From the NCBI GenBank assembly GCA_964574335.1, contig CAZNNH010000029.1:1-50273 (forward strand): a stretch of 50,273 bases of DNA, given 5' to 3'. Shown here in pieces: positions 1 to 10,000 of this stretch. Position numbers and translations under genes: made by a program. Every line of letters starts with the position of its first letter. Position 1 is the first letter of the stretch. A model generated the notes under the pieces. The model saw nothing but the letters and a program-made list of their open reading frames with translations, was not told where the DNA came from and did no database searches. Source of the stretch: CAZNNH01 sp964574335. GTDB lineage: Bacteria; Acidobacteriota; Vicinamibacteria; Fen-336.

Positions 1-3000
1 CTCGGCTCGCGCCGGCGCCCCGGCCGGCGGCGACCAGGCCGCCTGGGCCTGGCCCGGCCACGCCCGAGCGCGGACCGCCAGGAAGCTCTCGTGGAGGGCC
101 GACTGCTGCTCGAGGAACTCGCGGTGCAGCGTCGCAAGCCGCGCCTGCTGTGCCACCAGCTCCCGAAGCCCATCCGGGACGGGAGCGGGCGGCTGCGCGA
201 CGGGAGCGCTCCGCGCCGCATGGGGCGCCGGGCTCTTGGCGATCACGGGCGGCAGCTCGGGGGCTCGCGGCATCGACTGGAAGCCGTCCGGCCCGGAGGC
301 CGCCTCTTTCGCAGGCCGGGTCCGGGGCTCGTCGGAGGGACGGACCGGTTGGGGCAGGTGGACCCGGAAGCGGAGCTGCCGACCCGATCCTCGGAGCGGC
401 CGCGGGGTGGCGGCGTCCAGTCGGTCCTCGAGCTCGTCGTCATGGAGCTCGACCCCGGCCACGATCAACCGGGCCCGGGCGTGGGCGAGCTGCTCCAGGG
501 AAGACCGGCCCGGCAGGTCGAGGGGCACCGCCACGTGCTCCCGGTCGCCGAGGATCCGCTCGATCCAGCGACAGCAGCCGGCCTGGGGACCGTGCTCGAG
601 GAAGACGCGGACGCCATCCTCCCAGGCGTTTTCGATCAGGCGCGGGAAGTCCACCGTCTGCAACGCCTGGCCCACCAACGCCTCGGCGGCCGACTCGGCT
701 TCGGGACGATAGTGGCTGCCGGTGGCGTGGGTGTAGAAGCGGACGCCCGGCACCGGCTTCGTAGGTCGGAGATGGATACGCCGCCACTGGTCGCGGAAGA
801 GCTCCATCTCGGGGCAGTGGATGGCGATGTCGTAGCCGAGGGGGCGGGCCCGCTCGGGTCCCAGGCGGGCGACCACCCGCCGGCAGGCCTCGACCTCCCC
901 GCCGATCACGGCATCGCCGGGCGCGTTGATGATGGTCAGATGACAGCGGACCTCGCCCTGCAGCGCCTCCTGCACCTGCTGAAGGGGCGCCAGCACGCGG
1001 TAGCTGGTCCATCGGGCTCCCGGCTGTCCCCAGGCCCGCTGCGGCACCCGGCACTCGCCGGCCAGCTCCCGCGAGTAGACGGCGGCCGCCTCGATCTGGT
1101 GGTGCAGATCGTCGATGTCCTCCCAGGCCCCGAGCGCGAACAGGGCGTTGGTCTCGCCCGAGCAGAAGCCGATGGCCGCGTCGGGCCGGAGCCCGAGGGA
1201 GTGCCTCGACAGCTCCGCGTGCGCCTGGCAGAGGAACGAGGCGCCCCACAGCTTGTCGGCCGCGGCCGGCTCTTTCTCCCCGTCGGTGTAGGCCCATCCC
1301 ACGGCTGCGCCGAGCCGCCGGAAGCGACGGCGGACCGCGTCCGCAAGCCCCGGCAGCGCCATCAGCAGGTCGCCGCCCATGCCGCGATAGGCCCCGGCCG
1401 GTCCCGTGAAGACGAAGGCCAGCTCTCCTCCCAGCGGCTTGGCCCGGTAGTAGACGCCTTCGCCGTCGGGCTCGAGTCCCCGTGACAGGGCCTGCAGCGC
1501 CCCGGCGATGCGGCCTCGCGTCTGGTCCTCGGCCGCGGTGACGATCGTGAGGCGGACGGCACCCTCCCTCGACTCGGTGCCGTCACGGAGCCGAGCCAGG
1601 ACTTCCTGGGGGTCGGCCCCGCAGAAGGCGAGCACCCGTGGCGGGCGCTCGAGGACGAGCGGCCGGGCAGCGGCCGGGGCGATCACGTCGACACGGCAGC
1701 GGGCCTCGCCCAGGGCGCCGACCTCCACGCCGGCCCGCGGCTTGTCGCCGGCGGCAAGCCAGGGGGTGGCTCCGAGCCCGACCCGGGTCGGCGGTCGCAC
1801 CCGATGCCGGCAGGCGAGGGTGGCGGCGGCCAGGTGGAGCAGACCGCTCGCGGCGTGGGCGTGGCCGAAGCGCCCGGTCAGGCCGATCGCATCGGGGCCC
1901 GAGCCGAGCAGGAGGTCCACGCTCCCGCCGGCCGGGTCGACGGCGGCGAGGACGTCGTTGCCGTCTCGAAGGGCGTCTTCCTCCCGCTTCAACACCAGCG
2001 CCACGGCGGCGTCTCCGCCCGGCTGGCTGGATGCCGGGAGCACCGCCGCCGCCGCACGACCGTGCGCGGGCTCGGCCGAGACGTCCACCGCCCCTACCAA
2101 CGCGGCGTCGACCTCCCCTTCCCGCAGCGCCCGGACCGCCAGCTCGAGGGCCCGGAGCCCCGAGACCTCCTCGGCCGAGACCGTGAGGCTCGGGCCGGCC
2201 AGGTCGAGCTGGCTGTTCAGGCGGTTGGCCACGATGTTGGGCATCGTGCCCACCACCCCGGGGGCGTCGAGCGCACGCACGATCGAGTCCCGGAGCCGCT
2301 CCAGCCCCTCGGTGGTGGGGTCGGAGGCGGGAGCGGCGTCGCGAGCCCACTGGGCCGCCCGCCACCGGGCTCCGAAGCGGGCCACCTCGGCGTCGCATTG
2401 CATGCCGGCCAGCACCGCCGTCCGCTCCCTGGGCAGCGGCCCGGCCTGGTCCACCGCCTCTCGCGCCGCCGCCAGCAGCAGCGTCTGCTGGGCCAGGGTC
2501 TTCTCGAGGTCCAGCGGGGGGAAGCGCAGGCCGTCGGCGTCCAGCACCACCTCGTCGGTGTGGCCGGTCTCGCGGTCGGGATCCGGCCCGGGGCGGAGCC
2601 GGCTTTCACCCCGCATCAACGCCTCGGTGAAGGCCGCGGTGCCGAGGGCATCGGCCGCGATCACGCCCAGGCCGACGATGACGATCGGCGGGCTCGGGGT
2701 GCCGACAGCCGGCTGTGTCCTGGAGCCGACGCGAGAAGCACCCGCTTCCTCCAGGATCAGGTGGGCGTTGTTGCCCCCGAAGCCGAAGGCGCTGAGGGCG
2801 GCTCGCCGTGGCCCCTGGCAGGTCCAGGGCTCGCTGGTGGAGAGCAGCCGAAAGGGGGACGAGGCGATAGCCTGAAGCGGCGGCTCGGCGTGCAACGTGG
2901 CCGGGCGGATCCCGGCGCGCAGGGCACCCAGCAGCTTGAGCAGGCCGGCCGTCCCGGCGGCCGTGATCAGGTGGCCCAGGTTCGACTTCAGCGACCCGAT

Positions 3001-4056
3001 CGGCACCCCTTCCGAGCCGCCGAAGACCTCCGCGGTGCTCTGCAGCTCGACGCCGTCGCCCACCGGGGTGCCGGTGGCGTGGCACTCGATCAGCGAGACA
3101 TCGGAAGGCTGGATCCCCGCCTGCTGGTAGGCCGACCGCATCGCCCGGACCTGGCCCTCGGCCGAAGGCGCCAGTAGGCCGGCGCCCCGCCCGTCGTTGG
3201 AGAGGCCGATGCTGCGGATCACGCCGAGGACCCGATCGCCGGCCGCCTCGGCGTCGGCCAGGCGCTTCAGGACCACGAAGGCGGCTCCTTCGGCGGGCAC
3301 CAGCCCGTCGGCCTCGCGGTGAAACGGTCGGCTGCGGCCGCTGCGGCTCATCGCCTGGAGGGCGCAGAAGCCGACGTGGATGAAGAGGTCGTCGGCCCGG
3401 TTCACGGCGCCGGCCAGCATCAGGTCGGCCCGTCCGTCGTGGAGGCGATCAGAGGCCAGCTTGATGGCGTACAGCGACGAGGCGCAGGCGGCATCCAGGG
3501 CGAAGGCGCCCTGGCCCAGCCGCAGCGCCTGGGCCAGCAGGTGGGCCGGAAGCCCCGACATGAAGCGGTTCAGGGGATGGGGGGGCGCGCCCTCGCGGCC
3601 CGGCCAGCCCGAGCACCAGACGCTCTCCGCCCACGCCGCCAGCGAGGCGCTGGGGAAGGAGAGGTTGCCGATCACGGCCCCCACCCGCGGTCCGGCCCGC
3701 TCGGTGTCGTGGCCGGCGTCCCGCAGCGCCTCGCGGGCTCCGTGCAGGACAAAGTGGAACAGCGGGTCGAGGGAGAGGAGCGCCTCGGCACCCACCGCGA
3801 AGCCGGTCGGATCGAAGACCGGCTCGAAGCCCTCGACGTACCCGCCGCGGTCCGACCACGTGGCGTCCCTGGGCTCCCGCTGCTGCGGGAAGAGGATCAG
3901 GTCGCGATCGATCCGCCAGCGGTCGGACGGCGTGGCCGTCAGCAGGTCCCGCCCGGCCTCGATGTGGGCCCAGAGCTGCTCCGGATTCAACGCGCCCGGG
4001 AGCACACAGGACTGGCCGACGATGGCGATCGGCGCCGGGCCCTGGGCCTGACTCAC
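1..4056 (-). CDS. pfaC: PUFA-synthase subunit PfaC/Pfa3-like (KS-CLF-AT...), 3' end outside window
   Basis: Iterative megasynthase subunit; 1,352 codons are open with no stop before the window edge, so the C-terminus (DH domains in relatives) is missing. GTG start at 4056 overlaps the pfaA stop (GTGA), which argues for translational coupling. Residues ~8-450 are a ketosynthase with a complete triad: Cys191 (DAACASS), His326 (IECHATGT), His362 (NLGH). Residues ~454-860 are a second KS fold whose Cys position is Glu630 (SAEEVSG), as expected for a chain-length factor. Residues ~875-1180 look like an acyltransferase (FVFTGPAGAYRGMG start, motif GFCSGE with Cys965 where the serine normally sits). 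A Pro/Ala-rich linker and a helical stretch follow. KS-CLF-AT in one chain is the layout of myxobacterial Pfa3, whereas marine gammaproteobacteria carry the AT separately as PfaB. The domain calls are from motifs only. Confidence 0.88.
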   Translation of the reverse strand, partial: MSQAQGPAPIAIVGQSCVLPGALNPEQLWAHIEAGRDLLTATPSDRWRIDRDLILFPQQREPRDATWSDRGGYVEGFEPVFDPTGFAVGAEALLSLDPLFHFVLHGAREALRDAGHDTERAGPRVGAVIGNLSFPSASLAAWAESVWCSGWPGREGAPPHPLNRFMSGLPAHLLAQALRLGQGAFALDAACASSLYAIKLASDRLHDGRADLMLAGAVNRADDLFIHVGFCALQAMSRSGRSRPFHREADGLVPAEGAAFVVLKRLADAEAAGDRVLGVIRSIGLSNDGRGAGLLAPSAEGQVRAMRSAYQQAGIQPSDVSLIECHATGTPVGDGVELQSTAEVFGGSEGVPIGSLKSNLGHLITAAGTAGLLKLLGALRAGIRPATLHAEPPLQAIASSPFRLLSTSEPWTCQGPRRAALSAFGFGGNNAHLILEEAGASRVGSRTQPAVGTPSPPIVIVGLGVIAADALGTAAFTEALMRGESRLRPGPDPDRETGHTDEVVLDADGLRFPPLDLEKTLAQQTLLLAAAREAVDQAGPLPRERTAVLAGMQCDAEVARFGARWRAAQWARDAAPASDPTTEGLERLRDSIVRALDAPGVVGTMPNIVANRLNSQLDLAGPSLTVSAEEVSGLRALELAVRALREGEVDAALVGAVDVSAEPAHGRAAAAVLPASSQPGGDAAVALVLKREEDALRDGNDVLAAVDPAGGSVDLLLGSGPDAIGLTGRFGHAHAASGLLHLAAATLACRHRVRPPTRVGLGATPWLAAGDKPRAGVEVGALGEARCRVDVIAPAAARPLVLERPPRVLAFCGADPQEVLARLRDGTESREGAVRLTIVTAAEDQTRGRIAGALQALSRGLEPDGEGVYYRAKPLGGELAFVFTGPAGAYRGMGGDLLMALPGLADAVRRRFRRLGAAVGWAYTDGEKEPAAADKLWGASFLCQAHAELSRHSLGLRPDAAIGFCSGETNALFALGAWEDIDDLHHQIEAAAVYSRELAGECRVPQRAWGQPGARWTSYRVLAPLQQVQEALQGEVRCHLTIINAPGDAVIGGEVEACRRVVARLGPERARPLGYDIAIHCPEMELFRDQWRRIHLRPTKPVPGVRFYTHATGSHYRPEAESAAEALVGQALQTVDFPRLIENAWEDGVRVFLEHGPQAGCCRWIERILGDREHVAVPLDLPGRSSLEQLAHARARLIVAGVELHDDELEDRLDAATPRPLRGSGRQLRFRVHLPQPVRPSDEPRTRPAKEAASGPDGFQSMPRAPELPPVIAKSPAPHAARSAPVAQPPAPVPDGLRELVAQQARLATLHREFLEQQSALHESFLAVRARAWPGQAQAAWSPPAGAPARAE

Positions 4057-7000
4057 GGCGTGGCGCGGCCGGCCGTGGGCTCCGCGAGCTCCTCGGATGG
4101 CTGGTCGTCGGTGGCGGGAAGCAGGTGCATCTCGACGTCGCGCAGCTCCGCCACCAGACCGCCCTCGTCGGAGCCGAAGGAGAGGTCGCAGACCAGCTTG
4201 TAGTCGCCCACCACCCTCGCCGCCAGGGTGCAGCGGAGCGCGCCGTCACTGGGGGCCTTCTGGTGGCGCACGAAGGCACCGACGCCGGTGGGGAGCGAGG
4301 AGCGGCCCCGAGCCAGTAGCCCCCAGAGGATCGAGAGCTGAAGGCCCCCGTCCAGCGCCGCGGGATCGGTCAGCCAGGGACCGCCCGGCCAGCCGAGGCC
4401 GCCCGTCCCCACCAGCTCCGCCGCCCCGCCCTCCGGCGAGAGGCCCTCGATGGTGCGCAGCGCGTGGAAGCTCGGTCCATGGAAGAGGAGGCGCTCATAG
4501 ACGTCCGAGAACGGCCAGGGCGACGCCTCGAGCCGCTCCGGGTCCGGTCCCCGCCAGGTGGACGGGGGAACCGGGGTGCCGCGGTCCGCCAGCTCCGCGG
4601 TGGCCGTGTAGCAGATCCGTCCCGTCGCGTCGCGGAGCTCGAGCGCCAGAAGAGGCCTCGAGCCGTTGGAGATCTCGCGGCCGGCCACGGTGAGGAGCTC
4701 GGCGAGCTCCCCGAACCGCTGCAGCCGGACGCCCTGCTGCACCTTGAGGTCACGGCAGGCGACCAGGTCGAGGTCCGGGCGCAAGGCCAGGGCGGCCCGC
4801 GCGAACCACTCGAGCACGAGCACGACCGGCACCACCGCCACGTCGCGCACCCGGTGTCCCTCGAGGAAAGGGTAGGCGGTGCGGTCCACGACCACCTCGA
4901 GCGTGATGTGGCGCGGGCGGCTCTCGCCGCTCAGGGCCAGGGCGTCGCCCTCGACCAGCTCCACCGGCCCCTCCGCCTCTTCGCGCAGCTCGTCGAGAAA
5001 ACGGCGCGCGCCGTCCTCGGGGCGGATCAGGGGCACGCCGCGCTGGTCGAAGACCGTCCGTAACGCCGGGCCCACCATCCCGCCGTCCCAGGGGCCCCAG
5101 CCCAGGGAGCGGACCAGGCAGGCGCTGCCTCGGCGCCGGGCCTCGGCGGCCGCGACCTTGTTGAGCACCTCGTTGGCCATGGCGTAGTCCGCCTGGCCGA
5201 CGTTCCCGGAGCGGGCCGCCACCGAGGAGAACAGGGCGATGAACGACAGGGGGTCATCGGCGGTGGCGGCCAGCAGGGCCCGCAGGCCCCCTACCTTGGT
5301 CCGGAGCACGCGATCGAACTGGGCGTCGGTCTTGTCGGCGATCAGGCGGTCGGCGATGACCCCGGCACCGTGCACCAGGCCGGTGACCGGACCGAACTGC
5401 TGCCGTACCTGCTCGAGGGCCCGGGCCACCGCCTCCATGTCCTGGACGTCCACGCTGAGGTACTCGACCGCCGAGCCGGCCGCCCGAAGCCGGGACAGCG
5501 TCTCCCGCACCTCCCTCCGGGCGAGCAGCTCGTGCACCTCGCCCCGGACCTCGGCCGGGCTCAACGTCCGACCCTCCGCCTGTCGCTCGGCGAGGAGGGC
5601 GCGGGTCAGCTCCTTTTCGTCGGAAAGGCCGCGGCAGCTCTCCGGCTCCTCGCGGAGCTCGGTCCTTCCCAGAAGCGCCAAGCTGGGCTGGCAGGCCCGG
5701 GCCAGCTCGATCAGAGCGGTGGCGGTGACGCCACGGGCGCCACCGGTGGCGACCACCACCGAGCCCGGCCCGACGCCGAGGGCCCCGTCCGGCACCGGCC
5801 GCTCGGCGACCTCGAGGACCAGACGGGTTCCGTCGGCCCGCAGACCCACCTCGATCTCGGGGCCGCCGCCCAGCAGCTCCGCGGCGATCGCCTCGGCGAT
5901 GGCCGTCGCCGGCCGACCGCCGCGTTCCACGTCGATCGCCTTCACCGAGGCCTTGGGCCACTCGAGGGCCGCCGTCTTGGCCAGGCCGGACAGGCCCGAC
6001 AGCCAGGCGCGCAGCGGCTCGCGCCCGCCGAGGCCGAAGTCCCCGCCGACGTCCTGGACCGTGACGAAGACGCCGCCGCGCTCGGTCATCCGCGGGGCCA
6101 CCGTGCGGGCGGCCTGGAACGCCTCCCGACCGATGGCGATGCCGTCCTCGGGCGAGCTCAGCTCAGCCAGCCCCCCCAAGAAGATCACCGCCCCCGCGCC
6201 GTCCGGCACCGTGGTGACGACATCGCCTTTCAGGCCGCGCTCCCGCAGCAGACCGAGGAGGGCGGAAGCCACCCCCGCCCCGTCCTCGGTGATGGCGAGG
6301 TCGCCGCTTCTCGAGATCCCTGGAAGCGCGAAGCCCAGGGCCGGCGCGGGTCGCGCCTCCACCCCGAAGCGGCCCACCGCGGAGCCCGGGGCGCGGCTCT
6401 CTGGTGGTGTCTCCGGCTCCTGGGCCGGGACCGGCTCGGCCTCGATGCCCGCCTGCGAAAGCCGCCCCGCCACCTCGCCCAGGGTCCGGAGCGCCCCCAT
6501 CTCGCCGGCGGAGACCTGCGGCAAACCGGTGACCCGCTCGCTCATCGCCGAGAGGATCTCGACCCGCTTGATGGAATCGATGCCGAGGTCGGACTCGAGC
6601 TCCATCTCGGGGCGGAGCATCTCGGCGGGGTAGCCGGTCTTCTCGGCCACCACGGAGAGGAGCAGCGACTGGAGGGCGCCGGCCGAAGGAGCGACCGTCG
6701 GCGGAGGGGACGATGGCTCGGACGCCCGGGCCGCCGCCAGCCCCGTGCCGTCCTGTCTCAGGCGCTCGACGATCTGCCCCAGGGTGCGCAGGGAGGCCAT
6801 CTCGCCGGAGGCGAGCTGGGCCACCTGGGGGATCCTCTCCTGCATCGTCGAGAGGATCTCGACCCGCTTGATGGAGTCGATGCCGAGGTCGGACTCGAGC
6901 TCCATCTCGGGGCGGAGCATCTCGGCGGGGTAGCCGGTCTTCTCGGCCACCACGGCCAGCAGCGTGGTTTCGAGGTCGGGGCCGACGGCGGACGCGGCTG

Positions 7001-10000
7001 GCGCCGCGCCGGCGGGCCGGACGCTCTCCAGCCGGGCCACGATCTCGCCCAGCGTGCTGAGGGCGCCCATCTCGCTGGCCGACACCTGGGGCAGGTCCGG
7101 GATCCGCTCCTGGAGGGCGGAGAGGATCTCGACCCGCTTGATGGAGTCGATGCCGAGGTCGGACTCGAGCTGCATCTCCAGCTTGAGCATCTCGGCGGGG
7201 TAGCCTGTCTTCTCGGCCACCACGGAAAGGAGCGTGCCGCGTGTGTCGGAACTGCCGGCAGGGACCGTCGCTGGCGGGGCGCCTGCCTGCACCACGTCCT
7301 TCTCCGGCAGCTCCGGGTCGATCGTCGCGGTCGGCGGCGGCCCAGGCCAGGTCGCCGGACCGGGCGGTGGCAGGGACGGAGTCGTGGGAACGGGGGGAAG
7401 CTCGATCTGGCGCGAGGCGAGATCGGGAACGGGGTGCCCGCCGGCCATCGCCGAAAGGGCGGCGAAGGACGCCTCGCTCGCCCTGAGGAAGGCCGCGTGG
7501 CTCTCGGCCATGGCCCGCTGGTAGGCGGCATGGGCCTCGGCGGTCTGCCGCTGCATCTCGAGGTAGGCGCCCATCCACGGGCCGGGGGCTGCCGGCGGGT
7601 TCGAGGCGGGCAGCGGGGGGCTCGGCGGAGCCTGTTCCGCCACCGGCGCCGAGGCCCGGCGCGCCGCTACCGCCGTCTCGGGGTTGGGTGGCGGCAGTGC
7701 CCGGGCCCCTCCCTCGGGGGGATAGGGTTTGCCGTAGTTGGTGCCCGAGAGCGTGATCGTCATGCCGTTCTTGGGTCGGCGGGTCGACGGCGCGACGGGT
7801 CGGCCCATCGGCTCCCACAGGCGGGCGAAGTCCAGAGGCATGCCGGCCACTGCCAGGCGTCCCAGCCCCTCCCAGAAGGCGGTGAGGCCGCTTCGTCCCT
7901 TCCGATCCAGGCTCACGGCGAGATGTGGCCGCCCTTCCAGGCACTGGCTGACCAGGCTGGTGAGCACGGAGCCGGGGCCGACCTCGACGAACACGCGGCC
8001 GCTGGCCCGGTACATGGCCTCGATCTGATCCGCGAAGCGCACCGGCCGGGCGACCTGCTCGGCCAGCAGCCGACGTTTGGCCTCAGGCTCGTCCGGGTAG
8101 GGTCCCGCCTCGGTGTTGGAGAAGACCGGCAGGCCCGCGGCCTCGAACGGGACGGTCTCCAGGAAGTCCCGCAATGGGCCGGTGGCGGGCGCCACCAGCG
8201 GCGAGTGGAAGGCCGTCGAGACCGGCAGCCGGCGGGCGGTGATCCCGCGCTCCGCCAGAAGGGCGGCGAACGCCTCGACCGCTTCCACCGTCCCCGAGAC
8301 CACCGCCTGACGGGGTGCGTTGTGGTTGGCCAGCACCAGGTCCGCGCCGTGCTCCGCGATCAACGGCAGCAGCTCCTCGACCGGATGGGCCACGGCGATC
8401 ATGGCGCCCGGCGTGGCGGTCGCCTGGGCCATCAGCTCACCCCGCCGGCGTGCCACCCGCAGCACCCCCGCCTCGTCGAGCACGCCCGCGGCATGGAGCG
8501 CGGTGATCTCCCCGAAGCTGTGGCCGCCCACCAGCGCCGGCTGCAGGCCGAGCTGGCGCAGCAGCGCCAGCATCGAAAGGCTGGTGGCGCCGATCGCTGG
8601 CTGGGCCCACTCCGTGGCCGTCAGCCGGCGCTCCAGCTCGCGGCGGTCCTCCTCGTCGAAGGCCGGCCGCGGAAAGACCACGTCGTGCAGGGGTGTCTCG
8701 CCCAGCTCGAGGTCGGCGGCGCGGTCGAAGACCTCGCGCGCGGCGTCGAAGCTCATCAGCAGCCCCGCCCCCATGTGCAGGTACTGGCTCCCCTGGCCCG
8801 GGAACAGGAAGGCCAGCGCACCCTTCTCTCCGCCGAGCTGGTAGTGGATGCCGGGAGCCGAGACCGCCTTCTCGGGATCGGCGGCCAGGGCCTGGGCCAC
8901 GCGGTCCAGCTTGTCCGCCAGGTCCTTTCGAGTGCTGGCGACCACGGCCAGCCGAGCCGGCCGGCGCGGGTCGAAGGCCTCCTGGGTGCTGCGGGCCAGC
9001 GCGCTCAAAGGCTCGTCGCTGGCCGCGGCGCTGCGGCACTCGGCGACCAGGCGGGCCGGATCCTCGGCGGCCAGCGTCACCAGCTCGCAGCAGCAGGAGG
9101 TGGCGCGCGGCGCCTGGGGCGCGCCGCCTCGATACTCCTCGAGCGTCACGTGGTAGTTGCTGCCACCGAAGCCGAAGGAGCTGACGGAGGCGCGCCGAGG
9201 GTGGGCTCGGCCCTTGATCCAGGGTCGGGCCTTCGTGTTGATGTAGAACGGGCTCTTCTCGACCTCGAGCGCCGGGTTCGGCCGGTCGACCTTGATGGTC
9301 GGTGGCAGGACCTTGTGGTGCAGGGCCAGCACCGCCTTGATCAGGCCGGCGGCGCCGGCCGCGGCCTTGGTGTGGCCGATCTGGGACTTGACGGAGCCGA
9401 GCGCGCACCACTGCCGGTCGCGCCGGCCGGAAGCCTCGAACACGCTTCGCAGCCCCTCGAGCTCGGCGACATCCCCCGCCTTGGTTCCTGTACCGTGGGC
9501 CTCGACCAGCTCCACCGTCTCCGGCCCGTAGTCGGCGGCGTCGTAGGCGCGGCGCAGGGCCTTGGCCTGCCCCTCGGAGACCGGGGCGTAGACGCTCTTG
9601 GCGCGGCCGTCCGAGGAGGTCCCCAGGCCGCGGATCACGGCGTAGACGTGGTCGCCGTCCCGCTCGGCGTCCTCGAGGCGTCGCAGCGCCACGAAGCCGA
9701 GGCCCTCGCCGAGCAGCGTGCCATCGGCCTGGGCGTCGAACGGCCGACACTCGCCCTGGAAGGAGAGCGCCGGCGTCTTGCTGAAGCACATGAACATGAA
9801 GATGTCGTTGAACGTCTCGACGCCTCCCACCAGCACCAGGTCCGAGTCCCCCAGGTACAGCTCGCCCAGCCCCATGTGGAGGGCGGAGAGGGCGCTGGCG
9901 CAGGCCGCGTCGGTGACGCAGTTGGTGCCGCCCAGGTTGAGCCGGTTGGCGATGCGTCCCGCCACCACGTTGCCGAGCAGCCCTGGGAAGGTCCCTTCCT

